A DNA stretch of 64,000 nucleotides from Corbicula japonica (Eukaryota > Mollusca > Bivalvia > Venerida > Cyrenidae). The translations under genes and the position numbers were made by a program. Positions 33,480 through 46,989 of the stretch are shown here, piece by piece. The DNA lies in the NCBI GenBank assembly GCA_038501625.1, contig JAZAYU010000174.1, positions 930,001 to 994,000 on the forward strand, in the 5' to 3' direction. The notes under the pieces were generated by a model. That model made no database searches, was not told the origin of the DNA, and was given only the letters and a program-made list of their open reading frames with translations. The stretch's first letter is position 1; every line of letters begins with the position of its first letter.

Positions 33480-35200
33480 GCATTTCTTTCAGCTCATAAT
33501 GGTATAAAAGTTGTAAGGACCTCGAAGCATGCAGTATTTTTCTATGGCGTTATTCAGTTTGCAGCCATTGACTATCAAACTAATTTCTGCTAATGGCAAT
33601 TATATTTCAGCACCATGCAAATCTTATTTTATTAACTATTTGGGTATGCAAAGTTGAATAATTATGGCTAACTAGAAAGCATTTTGGTAGTGATCTTTTC
33701 TCAATGTTGTGTTCCTTTCTATGTGGTATACATGTACAGTGTGTGATAATATTATAAGTGTGAGTTGCAAAAGAAGCTATACCGTAAAATGACGATAATA
33801 TTTTGTTTAAAATGATTATGTATTTTTGATATTGAAATACATAGTCTTTATTAAACTGTGTGACGCTTTTTGCATAAATGCACTAGTCTGCTAGATACAA
33901 CGTAAATTGGTAACTTATGTTTTTTGTATGCATAAAATTAATTTTAACACTGTTAATTATTTACATGAAATTAACACTGATATCGTTGAACCGATGAGTT
34001 TCAATTTAAACGATTTCAAACTTTTGTGAATACGTAAAATCATTTGAATAATTTTAGAGTAGATGAATCGAATGTATTATTTGATTTTCCATACAGTGTT
34101 ACATGTTTGTAATTTAGTTTTGCATACAAAGCATGGCGATTGAATCTATATAAATGTATATTCTACATAAAAAGTAAAAGCAAACTTATTTTGCAGACTA
34201 GTCTACAGTAGTTCTTTATTGTTAATTGAATAATTAACATGTCAATCAGTATTCAATAAACAGAGTTTTAATCCTTAATGTTACCAGATCTTCTCGCAAT
34301 TTGACATTGTACCTTTCATCTATGTTAAAATATGCCACATGCAACTCAACTTGTTCATCTTTATTTCCAATTATGAAAACATTTCCACTGTTTTGTCTGT
34401 TACATTCGGAAATAGTAATCAGCGAATCTGAATGTTAAGCAAGAAAAAGCTGCACTTTTCGTTTTGAAGTGTTGTGTTTGTATAAAAACTAAAACAAACA
34501 AATATCAGGTTAAGCGAAGCCACATAGACATTGACAGACCCCTTCCACATGCACCAGCAGGATGGCCAATAATAAAACACTGAGAGTTTAAATCCAATAT
34601 CCGATGATAACCGACAGATTGACATAACTGAAGACAAATGGGCGAAACATGTGTATTTTAAGTAATGGAAAACGAAACGCAGAAAATTTCTTTCTTGGAC
34701 GTATTCGCATAATAGTTATATGTTGTGCAGCATAATATTTCATCACTGCAGGCGACCGGTAAAACGAATTCTGAATATTTGCTATAAAAATAGAGGATAT
34801 AACATGAGTGATAATTTAATACTGAAATTATTAAACGAGTCATCTAAATCGATATTACTCAGGCAGCAAAATGGAACACTGTATTTGAAATATTAGCGTA
34901 TTATTTCAGCTTGTCAATTGTCGATATTTTTTAACGAAAAAACGATTTGCCGAAATTAATATTAAATGTGCATATTTAAAGAAAGCAGTATACATATACA
35001 TATAGAATGAATGCTTTTATGGATTGGAATTGTTATATGTCCTGTTTTGATTTAGAAATGTGTATTAAATTTCGATCGGACGATTAATCCGGCGTCGGTG
35101 ATATCTTTTGTAATCTAACTGATACGACAGAGACAATAATAAGGCGATGTCTTAATCAAATGTTTAAGAAATATATCTTGCAGATCTTCAGAACCTCTCT
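33480..35200. other. AT-rich intergenic DNA, nothing recognised
   Basis: No supportable frame, RNA or repeat beyond simple AT-rich tracts. Confidence 0.4.
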
Positions 35201-35204
35201 TTTG

Positions 35205-35345
35205 AGTTTCGCTCAACCCGGGGCAAGGCGGCCTGGGCAGTTATATGCTTTTACTGATCATGAACAGCCTAAATCAAACCGAGCCTGCAATAGTTTCATA
35301 TTTTTTCGTGTCCGGTGCCTTCAATAGTTCCATTTTCATCTATTT
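35205..35345 (+). repeat. Dispersed repeat copy (CCCGGGGC...AAACCGAGCC family)
   Basis: GCTCAACCCGGGGCAAGGCG, TCAAACCGAGCCTGCAATA and CATTTTCATCTATTTG are shared with 62150-62295 and, in part, 7815-7905. Confidence 0.65.
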
Positions 35346-35899
35346 GTTTGATACTAGAAAATACTTTTGACACTCATTTAGCTCCGTTGAAGCTACTGAA
35401 ACTGGCAGTAAAGGGTTGTATCAGGATATCAATAATTAAGCCTCAAACTAATTTATAAACTTCATAAACTGGTCCGGATCAGTTATACCGCAAATGACGA
35501 TTGTATGAAAGACTGTAAGATTATCATTTAATGCAATATTTTGGTTTACGATAAATGTTGTTTTATTAATCTCAGCATATTAACATAAAAGACTGCGACA
35601 TTTTGTAAAATTGTTTTATAATTTAATGAATTAGACTTATTTTTAAACAATTTTCAAGTTGTTCTAGTATTGATTTGTACAGATTAATTTACAACGTGTC
35701 AGTTCAGTATTTTTCAACTTCACCACTTGACGTTTACAAAATAAAATAAAGTTGTCTATGTTGTTATTGTTTTTTTTATATTTAAAAATAGCCACATAAA
35801 CACATCATAATGTGTCCTTTTAACTTTAAAGCATGTAAACGTGGTGCACGACCGAGAGAACTTTATTGGAGAAGTGAAATCGAATTTATTTTTAAAGTT

Positions 35900-36030
35900 T
35901 AACAAATGAAACATGCATACCAAAAATGGCCGCATTCAAAAAAGTAAACACAGCCCCCCCCCCCCCCCCCACACACACACACAGACAAAATTTAGATAGG
36001 AAAAGAGAACATGGTTTATGTACTATAACA
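35900..36030 (-). repeat. Dispersed repeat copy with C-run and CA microsatellite
   Basis: A copy of the ATGCATAT-type repeat on the minus strand, expanded internally by a poly-C run and an AC run at about 35945-35984. Confidence 0.6.
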
Positions 36031-36195
36031 ACTATACAGAGATATCTACATCTTATCGGTAATAAAATTATCAAACAACTTAGAAATCAGTTTAATACTC
36101 AGTTGCATTATTTACCATCTATTATAGTTCTTTGTAAGTTGTTTGATAATTTTATTACCGATAAGATGTAGATATCCCTGTATAGTTGTTATAGT
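36022..36195. mobile_element. Palindromic mini-element, 61-bp arms
   Basis: Arms 36022-36082 and 36135-36195 pair with only about two mismatches around a 52-bp loop. The arms start ACTATAACAACTATACA. Likely a foldback MITE. Confidence 0.85.
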
Positions 36196-36569
36196 AACAT
36201 TTCCCGAGGCAGATAAATAATGAGAATTTTAGGGATTTTTTAATGTTTAATAGGCATTTAACTTTTGACAGTTCATGAAGACACAACTAAATTTTAAGCA
36301 ATACCGCTCATATTGAGGATTACCAGTACCACACAGGATAACCTGGTAAAAATATTGTGAAAATTGAGTGTGCTATTTGTTGCTATAAATAACCAAACGG
36401 AACTAAGCAATAATTATAGAAACATTACACGTATTCTTTCCTAGCGATGGAAACCCGACTAAACCTGTTATACCTTTTCATCTATTAAAGTTTATGCAAG
36501 AAATGCAATGAGAGAGCAAAAAATAAAATTAAGAATGATAGAATATATCTGTAAGTGGTGTTAACAATT

Positions 36570-36795
36570 TCAAGACACAGTCTCCCTCAGACAAAAAGTA
36601 GAGAGGAAAAGATAGCATGTGTTTAAAGGAAGTTCAGTTTCAAATAAGACACCGCAAACAATTTTAAAACGAAAATGAGAATCTTTGGGGTTACCGTCTT
36701 TGGAAAGGTCAGTGGCAAAACAATTTGATTGGGGTTTAAACCAGGATCTAGAGTGGACCAACCTTACGCTTGCCCCAACAGGTTCTCATTTTTCC
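36570..36795 (-). repeat. Dispersed repeat copy (long, minus strand)
   Basis: Reverse of 29940-30130: AAAAGTAGAGAGGAAAAGA, CAGTGGCAAAACAATTTG, GGTTTAAACCAGGATCTAG and TTGCCCCAACAGGTTCTCA. Confidence 0.75.
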
Positions 36796-37374
36796 AACCC
36801 AGCCATTCGCTCAACAATGTTCACAAAGTACACAAAGAAGCTAAAAGCAATATAATGCAAACAGGCGCACAATCATAAATAATGTTTAGCTATCGATTAT
36901 TTATATTGCGTCCTAACATACATGTAATCCTTTGTAAAAAGTGGTGAGTTTAATCAAAGTGAGATTATTTAAATATTTGAAGATTATATAATTAATAAAT
37001 AATTTTAATAATTCGCCTGATTTTTTTGCGCATAAGTGTCTGGAAGAAAATGCGCGAAATAATATCTAACCAAAATGTTAACATGTAATGTTTACAATCG
37101 ACATTTTATGTTATAACTGCGCGCAAGTAATGCTTCGCTTAAAATGTCATGTTTAGCTTTTGCGCGAAAATCTATCTAGACAAAGGAAAACCCCTCACAC
37201 TTCTTTATTCAGTGGACAGTAATTTTTTATTTCAAAATAGTTTAAGTTTACATTAGCTTTTTTAATAGCCTAATGATTATCTCTATCTTAAGGTGAAGAT
37301 CAAGGTAAACAAGAAGAAGTTACATTATACAACCATATAGTTCTACTTTTTGTCCTCTAAGATAATAATCCAAA

Positions 37375-40300
37375 ATGGCGACAAGTAAGTTGATGAAATC
37401 AACAATTAAAGACTCTGACGAACTTTTTGATTTTTGCTGTTCGACTTGCGCTGAAAATGGCAAGATCAACGAAGCAAGGAGATACTGTAGGAATTGTGGT
37501 GCATATTTGTGTGATGGATGTCTTCAAGATCACAACAAGTTTCCCATGATGCGTTCTCATGTTGTGACAGACACATCTGGAAAAGATGGCGATAGCAAAC
37601 CGGAAGTAGGCGGAGGTGGAGAAGAGGTTCCTAAATGTTCTGCCCATCACGCTAATGTGACAAAGTTCTGCAAGATACATGATGAAGTCTGCTGTCAGAC
37701 ATGTATTGCTATGAAACACAGGTAAGAATGTTTGTTTTTTTTTAATTTATATTTTTTTATATCAATAACTAGATATTCTCGTTATAATAGATTTGTAGTG
37801 TTAGATAAGATATGACTGAATGCGGAGTTTTATTTAGCAATGTTCACAGTAGACTCATTAAAATATTTACATTGTAAATCATTCAGATAAATGAGAATAG
37901 ATTTGTATTACGTGACCGCCTACTTAAGCCATAACTGTTATACGCTTATCGATAATGGGTAATTTTGTTTATTTAAATCATATTAATTTAAGTGACCAAA
38001 ATCAAGGTGATATATCACTTAATCTGTTTATCTTTTAAAAGATGACTAGAGTATAGTGTGATTATATTAACCTGCCCATTTTGCATACATTATTCGGTTG
38101 TTGGTTGTGATATTTTTAACTTCATCACCAAAGCGTGAAAATCGTCATTACCTCAACGGGAAATCCATTACTTATGCATTATTTAGGTGTCTTCTTTCCG
38201 CTAGACATGTATGAAAGCGGAATGGCTCAGTGGTAAAGTGCATCCTTTAAACGCTAAAGGTATGTGGTTCGAGTCCTGCTAGTGCCATTTTTGTTTTATA
38301 CTTTTTTAAAGCGTTTTTTTATATAAAGTTTCACGTTTTTTTGTTATTTTCCACGCGGAAACCGTTGTTAATTTCTATAAGTGAAACAGAACTGCTGTGA
38401 TATGTTTGAAATATTTTGTACTGATATAGTTTGTGACATGGAAATATCAAAATTACAATAAAAAGTCCATAAAAATAAATCAATAAAGTAAAAAAAAAAC
38501 AAACATAATATTTAAAAACAAACAAACAAATAAACAACAAACATCTACAATATAAAACGCCACGAAAATGTTATAGGCTTAAATACGACTCGAACCCGCG
38601 ACAAGCGGCAAAATAATAGTCGTTTTGCTATTTTCTGCCTTCGTACCAACTGCGCTATAGACGCATATGGAAGTGAAGGCAGTTTTAAAGATATACATAC
38701 ACATGCAAAAGACCAGTCCAAAATAGCAAGGAAACCCCCGTCTCAAAATAGCACGTTCAACCACTGTGTAATGTATGCAAAATGGGCAGGTTAATATAAT
38801 CACACTATATTAACGTTCATAGATTCTGAAGTTATTGTATGCTTTTTAAATGTTGACATATGAGGTTACCATATTTTCATGAGTTTGAGTTTTAATGGTG
38901 TTGTTAAAATCTTATAACACATATATAACCATTAGCCGTTAAAAGGCGTTGTTAAGTATAAGTTGTGCATTAGTGTGCATTATATTATATGTAAATGTTT
39001 GTTTTATATTATTTAATTTTGAAAATTTACATTTCAGTTATGTTTTACCGCAATTGCCATTTTTAAATGAGTAATCTAGTTATCCCTATCCGTCTTTCGT
39101 TACTGCACGTGCTTAACTTTAAGCAGATTTTGGCAACATAAATTGCTTGGATCGAACAAAATAAAAAACAAAAGAATGAAATATATCACAACACAGTATA
39201 ATAGTGGGAATGTAATCATATCTTGTTCACAATTTGAAATTTTCAATCATGTAAAATTTACAAAAAGCACATTTATGCTCTATAAATTGGAAAAAAAATA
39301 TTTCGCCGACATGGCTTTAGATGATGTAGTTGTGTGTGGTCTAAACTCATTGTTCGTTACCTTTGTAATTTGCAACAAAAGCATTCGGATGAAGATAAAG
39401 TGCAATATATATAACACTCAAAACTCAGGTAGAAAGACTCCTTTTTGTGGATAGCAGGGATCCAACTGTCCGGCGGCGTCGTCTTCGCGGCAGTGACGGC
39501 GGCTGCGGCGTCTTCCGGTAGCCCCCAATTTTAACATGAATCTTAAAAGATAAACCGACGAATGTATACTTACTTTTGTAAATGTTGTACCAGATTTACT
39601 AAATATGTTATTTTGAATATAAAGAAAATCGTTTTATGATCAAATGATACAATTTACACGAGATTTTTTTTATAAATTCAGTAGACTGTGGGTCGAGTAT
39701 ATAACGCTATGCAAAATCTAAGGGGAACAACCTTTGTTTACCAATGACGGCATTCGATCACATTTGCTATTATGGGTATTTGTCGCTGATATAAATAGTA
39801 TAATTTTGTAAATGACAATAACGTTATCATGTGTTCGTTACTTTGCCTCTATGTTTTTTTTTCATTTCCACATAATATTTGCACACACTAATATCAACTC
39901 CGATGCTGATGCCTTTGTCGATCGACGTTCGGAACTTTTTAATTGCGTCATTGTACGTGTAAAATTTATAGGCTAATAGTATGAACGGGGATCATAATAT
40001 TGAATCGCGTTTTATTTGCACGAGTTGCCCAATATAATGTCACAGGAGTATATTCTTATCGTGGTCCGGCTCCCCCTTTTCCAAAACACAAGCTGTCCGA
40101 TTATGACTAATCCAAACATACAAGTTTGCTTAAGGATGATCGCCTGGTTTGCTAAAGTAATTTAACTTTTCTAGATATTTTGTCAGGAGTTAGTCTATTC
40201 ATTAACTAGCAAAAATCAAGTAAAAAATGTAGGTGTCACCGTGCTTCTTTTTTCAAAAAGTTCGATTTTATCAACATACCCTCAGAAATTTTGCAAAGTT

Positions 40301-43300
40301 TTAAACTCGCAAAAATAAAAGGGTGGTGTTTGATGAATCATTGTCAGAGGCTGTTCTGCTAGCAGTTGTTGCAAGTTTTTAACGAATCGGTTTACAGACA
40401 CATTAAACAACACATCTGTAGCACACATTTTGACTTCCTTGCTTTCGCTTGGAAAACAGAGCACCAATTACCCCACCCACTTAATTATAAAGCAAAAGTT
40501 TGTATATCATGAAAATGGAGTAAAAATAGTGCTTAGAATAATTTAACTTTTTTTTTAAACTTTGATGATAGCCATGTTTATATATTAATCTTCACAATTA
40601 CACCAAAAAATATGGGGTCACCGACCATTTAAGAAAAATATTGACAGTTATTTCCAAAATCATCATTTTTTAAGAAAATTGTGCTATTGATGAGGTTTTG
40701 TTCTTCTAAATGGTGATTTTCACCACAAAAGGCATTATTTCTGAAGGTTTGCACAATACTGTATAAGAATATTCATAGTTTGAAATAAAAAAAGGTCAGG
40801 TACTTAACAAATAGAGGAAAATGCCTATAAAATTACCCCACCCACCAGTTTAAAATGTACAATAAAATCATTTTGTTATCTGGAGCATTCTCAGTATTAT
40901 CTGTTTTATATTAAATATAACTATAAATGAAAAAAAAAGCTTATATAAATGATTATTACAAAAAATAATGTATTTAATCAAAGGTATTTTGTTTATAAAA
41001 TTGATATGAAAAAGTATGTTGAAACTAGTCTAAGGCTAATAAATTCCAAATAAAACTTCAGCACTCCACACAAGTTAGATATTTTAAAGTTTTCTGTGAT
41101 TTTGATTTTTTAAGATTTTAAACATTTTCATATAGTTGACATTAGAAATTAATAATGATATACATGTTAATGATGTTATACATGTTGTACCTGAATAACA
41201 CCATTCACAAGTTCACAACACCTTCAGGCTTCAAAACTGTGTTAAAGAAGAAACATATTATTAATAACAAATTTTCTTGGAATATATCACTACAGCTCAC
41301 AGTAAGTAATAGCAATAAATGCAAAAAAAACCATCTGTTAAGTTAAATACTTTTTTAAGAGATTCAACCATAATTTTATTAAAGTCTTGCTTATTTGAAA
41401 GAAACATGTGTTATTTTACCCCACCCACTAATGCACAGGAAACATAATAACATGTGACTTTGTATAGTTTTTTCCTTTTGCTCACTGTTGTAGGAATAAA
41501 ACATCTGAACAATCTATCACTGATAAATCAAACTTTTTTTGAAAGCATACTTTTATTTAAGATAAAGACTACTTTATTGTAATTAAAAGTTATGAACCCA
41601 TGTTTTAGATACATGTATATGGTTCATTCATTCTGGAAACATTTGAAGTTGCAAGTATTGCAGTGCTGTTACTTTAATTTCAACTAAACTTCTCTGCCTT
41701 CTCCCAGTCATACTAGTTGGAACAACGTAAACTTGCTTACATTCTGTATTATGATGTTTTTGTGACTATAGATACGTATATAGCTGGTATAATTCGATAA
41801 AGCAATACTATTAAAAGTAAACTTTAGTTCCTCACCAATAGCAAAATATAAAATATTGTGAAAATACCAAAACATGTGAAATAATCACATTATAAAAAAG
41901 ACAAAATCTTATTTATAAACAAGAAATGCAATTTAATTGTATAATTTTTAGCATTTTCAGTACATGTATATGAAAAAGTAAAATTACTAGACTGACATGT
42001 CAGTCTGTGTTGTATTATGTTGTTTAAGGGGTAAGCAAACTTGTGGAATTACTGTATTCACAGATTGCATTAAACTTCTATTTGAAAAATCAGTGAGTCT
42101 CTTTAAAAAAAAAATGCATGGAAAACTTAATTTTAATGATATATTAAGAAAGATTTTTACCAAAAATACTGCCTTGTTTTCATTTCACAGACAAGAAGTG
42201 TAACATGTTTTGCTGAAAATTTGGAACAGATTCATTAACAATTATAAATAGTTGCTTAAAAAAATAAATAGAGTAAAGTTTTACCCATTTTCAGTACAAC
42301 AGATAAATATTCACTTTTATTTCTCCCACAAGCATGACAAGGCTATTTCAACTACATGTAGTCTCAAGGGGCTGATAATGGGACCCATTCCCAATGCCAA
42401 AAAAGACTATTTTTCCCAATTGCAAGAAAAAAATTCCCAGTTTTAAGAAAAAAAATCCCATTTCAACAGAAATAACTTTTTTGCCAATAAACTAAATACA
42501 AAAAAGAGAATAAATATAATCAAGGGGCTTTCCAAATGACAAAATTAGATTATTTACATTTGATCAGTGATCTGTGAAATTTGCATTCCTTAAATTTATG
42601 TATGCAACCTGTGTAAAACCAGTGTATACTGTGTAAAACTTTCCCAATTTGAGCAGGGGGCTTTTTCCCAAAACCCCCTGAAAAATCCCTGTCTCAAGAC
42701 AGCATCTCAGGTGGCATCTAACAGTATGAAAAATATGATATAACTAATAATAAACAATACAGTATCCTTGTTTGACGGCAACTTTCAAGGAATGTATGGG
42801 GTTGTGGTGACTGTCACTTCACGTTTTGGACCTACAGTGCAGTGTTGGGCAACGGGTAATGTGGTAACCAAAAGTAAAATAGTAGGATGAAAATATAAAG
42901 ACCTCGACTGAGATTTTACTGTAGGATCTCCACAGCAGGAAACCGCCAGGAATAGAACTTCAGATCTTTGGCATACTGCAATACTCTCACAATAGGTCTA
43001 GTTTGGCTGCCGGATAATTATGCCAATTGCCATATTGGCTCTATTTCAATATCTTAGTTGAAAAATTAAATACAAATCAAGATTTGGCACTACAGATTTG
43101 CAGCTTAACTACACTTTGAATTGACAAAAATGATCCTGCAGATTTGCAGCTTAACTACACTTTGCATTGATGACAATGATCACTAAATTTGTCTATATTT
43201 CACATTTCATTCAATATTGCAGTCTTTACTGAGCAAATTTTATTGAAGAAGAGTTGGTGTACTATAATTTTTGTAAGTTAGCAGAGTGACAACAGCAAGG

Positions 43301-46300
43301 AATGGAGATCTGCATTTTCAAGACCTCATTTTTTTTCAACTCACACTGAAACATGAACTATAAAGTGATAAACAGTACATTACCAGTTCTCCAATGTCAT
43401 GACTGTGTCCATTATTTACAAGATACGTAGGTCAATAACAATGCTGTAATAAGCCAGTGGTAATTAAAAAATACTCAGAGCTAATGTCCATTATTTACAA
43501 CATAGCCCGGTATAAAATTCATCACCAACCAGCCAGTCTGACAAAAAATATTTGGTTGTTCTTCGTTTTATCGTCCTTGAAAACAGGTTGACCTTTGCGA
43601 GCATTGAAATCACTTGCTGTGAAAATCAATATTGGCCCGGTACACGTTCTCTACCTGTCTACAAGGTATAGCTTTCCATAAAAAGGACAATGCAATGACA
43701 TGGAAGGGGCTAACTAAGCCAGACGGACAAAAACTAGCTTTCAGTTTCAAGTTGGAGGACGAGCGGAAGTAAAGCGTTTTGAAAAAAAAATGACTGTCGC
43801 AAAATATTTTCTTAAGCCACGGACGAATTTAAAGTGAAAATCAATAAATTTAGAACATTACTGATAAATATGTGTTATTTCCTTGATTATAGCTACTGAA
43901 TAAATTAAAAATACCGCTGTTGAATTTCAACGACAATTCGTCTTTTTGCGGTAGTTAGCACATGCGCACTTAACCAGGCGATCATCCTTAAAACTAACCC
44001 ATGCATTATTTACATTATCACTTAAAATAACTGGAGTCCAATCAATACATAAGAGGCCGGCTTGAAAATTTTCTTTTTTGTTTAATTCTGAGTAGACCTT
44101 AAAGTAACAGTATTGTGAGAACTAAACTAACATTTTGTTAGTTTTCTAGTACCATACTATGATCACTAAAAGTTGTGTGAATAACACCAGACTAAAATAT
44201 TTTATCACTTCTGAAACAAGGATACGATCTATGGCTGTAGAGCTGGTTGAACAGATTCTAGTTGGCTCATTTGTCACTTGTGTAAGGTTAAACTTATTTA
44301 TAAATGCTTTAAGACACTATAAAAGAGGGAAGATTTAGTACATAAAATATCTCTGTTCATGTCACCTAGTAAAATAGTTTCATATTCTAAAAAGTCATTG
44401 CTAGATGAAAACACAAAATCTAACATAGAATAAAAGTCCTGCTGTGTAAGAGGTCTGTAGGTCACTCCAATTAAGATTGGTTTGGTCTTGGGTAAAAAAG
44501 TTCAAGTCACAAAGCTTCTATACCATCTTGTTCAGTGTCATTGTTCACAAGAGGCAAAAGATCCAATGAAATCGTCGTTATTAAGCTCCGCCCATTCCAA
44601 AATTCCAGCGATTTTTGGAGCGTTGAATTTTTAGTTGTCAATGCTAATATATGGCGTCTTTTGTGCGTGAAATCGAGTAATTTATATGAAATATAGCTTA
44701 AATTAGAAAGTATTTTGTTGGAATCTATTATGTCAGTTTAATGTTGCCTATAACTTTGAAAGATCTTGTCCTATTCACTTCATACATGGAATATATCATT
44801 TGCATAAACAAAGCAATCAGAGACAGCTAGAATGATAACTCCTGTTTCACTATTTTTCGAAATATTCTCAATTGAAATGCAACTTTAACATGAAACTAAA
44901 TGTTGCTCATTAAACTAAATGTTGCTTTAAAAGTACTGGTCCTATTAATTTCATATATACCATCTGCCTTAACAAAGGCATCTCTGACAACAAGAATGAT
45001 AACTCCTATTCACAATGTTTTAAGTTATGCCCGTTCAAATGAGCAAATGAATTTAGTTTTGAACTTTATGTTGCCTCTAACATTAAAAGCAGTTGTCCTA
45101 TTTTCTTAATACTTGTAATATATCATCAGCATGAACAAAGCCATCTCTAAAAGACGAGAATGATAACTCCTATTTCACAATTGTTTAAGTTATGCCCCTT
45201 TTAAATGACTTACATGGAACTTTTTTGCCTATAACATTGGAAGTCCTTCTCCTATTAACTAAAATTGGAGTATATCATCTGCATGAACAAAGCCATCTGT
45301 GACAACAACAATAATAACTCTTGTTTTACTATCTTAAGGTTTACGCGCCTTTTCAAATGACTTCAATATGAAACTTCATGTTGCCTATAACATCGAAAGT
45401 CCTTGTCCTGTTAACTTAATAATTTGAATTTATCATTTGTATGAACACATCAGTCAGAACAAGAATGATGACCCCTGTTTCAGTATTTTCTTAGTTGTGC
45501 TCGTTTCAGATGCAACTTTAACATGGAACTTAATGTTGCCTTTTACTTTAAAACAATGCCTTTTGAGGTTTACACAAGTAAATTTTTATGACCTAGGTAA
45601 TTACAGTATCATACTGTGGGGTTTTTTCTGAATGTGGCGATTCCTGATATGCATATTTCAGCTTTTCATTACAAGTGTGTATATCATCAAATATTTATAA
45701 TCTTTTCCAAGTCTGGCGACACAGGTGTTCCTGAGAAAACCACATTCTAGTATCAGTATGAGATTCAAATTTATACCTTTAATTATTTTATTTTTTTTTA
45801 TTAGACGGCAGTTTTGGATGGTACTGTAAGAGTTTTGAAGACTTATACCGATATTAGTTTTGAAGACTTATACCGATATTAAAAAGATTCATTGAATATT
45901 TTATTGAATATTATCGTGAATTATAACGGTTTGTTCAAACGGTGCCGGATCATGATTCATTTGGCTAGAATCGAAGTAAGTAATGATAACTTTAAAACAT
46001 TAAAATTATAAATGAATTATGAAAAACTGATTATGATAAAATGCATTATTCATAATATCTGCTGTTTCTTTTAACTTGTTTAAATAAAGACTATTAAGGT
46101 GTCACTCTAATCTTTTATCGTCGAAATTTGATTGTTACTATTGAAATAAGATATTAATGCACGGAACATTGGTGTTTCTTCTGCTAAGAGTGCAAAAAGT
46201 GTGTTTTTAACATTTTGAACTGTATTCAGATATCTAAATTCATATATCAAACAAAGAACTGTTTCCATAATTGAAGGTCATGCCGACCGATCACAGATAT

Positions 46301-46797
46301 CAGCATCGCATCAAAAGATGTCTTGACATGTCCCGATTACAATGAGAAAATATCTTCTCTCACGGATGTCTTGACAGCAATGAAAGAAGAGAAAACCAAA
46401 CGACATGGGAGTCTGACAAGTTTAGCAAATAAGAAAGAAAAAATCCTAGAAGTTATCAACAGCTACCGAGAAGACCTACATGACAGGATAAATTTACTGG
46501 CCGATGAGTCTCAAACACTAATAAAGATGAAATACACTAAGGTTGAAAGTAAAGATCAATCGTATATATCAACACTTGATACAGTAATCGCAACAACATC
46601 GCAGACATTGCAGAACATGTCTACACAAAATGAAATGCAGGCTTTCGTGTTGATGAAAACTAGCAAGAACGTCATTGAAGATTGTCGTGCTCTCTTGCAT
46701 GAGATGACTCATCCGCCGGAAGATGTAAAATTAGAATTTACTCTTAATAAGGATATCATGAACACGCTTAACCAACAGGAAACATTGTTGTCAAAAG
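37375..46797 (+). CDS. B-box/coiled-coil (TRIM-like) protein, 3' incomplete
   Basis: Exon 1 runs from ATG 37375 (context AAAATGG) to 37721, donor GTAAGA. Exon 2 is 46277-46797 with acceptor TTGAAG and donor GTAAGA; phases match (two bases, then one base to finish an Arg codon). Exon 1 encodes two zinc-binding B-boxes: residues about 22-65 (CSTCAENG, RYCRNCGAYLCDGCLQDH) and about 88-116 (CSAHHANVTKFCKIHDEVCC). Exon 2 encodes a long charged helix (KEEKTKRHGSL, NKKEKILEVINSYREDLHDR), the usual coiled coil of TRIM proteins. No RING precedes the B-boxes, so ligase activity is doubtful. The C-terminal domain was not located after 46797. Bivalves have many such genes and several act in immunity. The 8.5 kb intron holds several transposons. 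Confidence 0.8.
38052..38809. mobile_element. Element with 41-bp perfect inverted ends carrying two convergent tRNA-like modules
   Basis: 38052-38092 and 38769-38809 are exact inverted repeats (TATAGTGTGATTATATTAAC, CTGCCCATTTTGCATACATT). Inside, 38217-38288 (plus) and about 38566-38660 (minus) resemble tRNAs. The first has GGCTCAGTGGTAAAGTGC and GGTTCGAGTCCTGCTAGTGC; the second, on the minus strand, has TAGCGCAGTTGGTACGAAGG and GCGGGTTCGAGTCGTATTT. It lies in the TRIM-like intron. Confidence 0.75.
39466..39530. other. Short CpG-rich island in AT-rich intron
   Basis: About 65 bp rich in GGCGGC/GTCGTC motifs within DNA of otherwise low GC. No frame or known repeat recognised. Confidence 0.5.
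40134..43987. mobile_element. Candidate 3.85 kb TTAA-flanked element with 16-bp inverted ends
   Basis: GGATGATCGCCTGGTT at 40134-40149 is exactly inverted at 43972-43987, and TTAA flanks both sides (40130-40133, 43988-43991). A TTAA duplication is typical of piggyBac-type elements. No transposase frame is visible. The motif ACCCCACCCAC occurs three times inside (about 40472, 40840, 41418). The region 42376-42690 is a separate low-complexity 'TTCCCA' repeat. Confidence 0.55.
42376..42700. repeat. TTTTTCCCA-rich repeat inside the TTAA element
   Basis: Repeated CCCATTCCCA, TTTTTCCCAATTG and AATTCCCAG strings end in GGGGGCTTTTTCCCAAAACC. Probably an inserted dispersed repeat. The frame at 42252-42446 is an artefact. 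Confidence 0.45.
44735..45560. repeat. Tandem array, five units of about 155-165 bp
   Basis: Each unit runs from ATGTTGCCTATAACAT through TCCTATTAACTT, TATATCATCTGCATGAACAA and GAATGATAACTCCT to AAGTTATGCCC. Starts are near 44743, 44910, 45069, 45225 and 45380, with a partial sixth near 45533. The frames at 44900-45109 and 45437-45631 come from it. Confidence 0.8.
45630..45670 (+). repeat. 3' piece of the dispersed repeat family
   Basis: GAATGTGGCGATTCCTGATA then TGCATATTTCA, directly after the tandem array. Confidence 0.6.
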
Positions 46798-46989
46798 GTA
46801 AGAACCTGAAACTATTTTTAATAAGTTATTTGTTATTTATTTCAGTAGTTTGCGAAGAGAAATGTTGTCAGACAGTTGTAAAGGTGTTTTTTTTTCACAT
46901 CAAGAATCTTATATTTGCTAAAATTGCAGTTTCTGGTTCTAGTAATTATATACAAACTACATCAGAATTCATCAATAGTCAAACTCTAA

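Noticed and set aside
38213..38290. Functional tRNA gene
   Set aside because: D-arm and T-arm look right but the anticodon loop lacks the expected T at position 33 and the acceptor stem does not pair; treated as a tRNA-like module.
39143..39454. 103-residue open frame in the TRIM-like intron
   Set aside because: No recognisable domain, AT-rich codons, no splice or promoter support.
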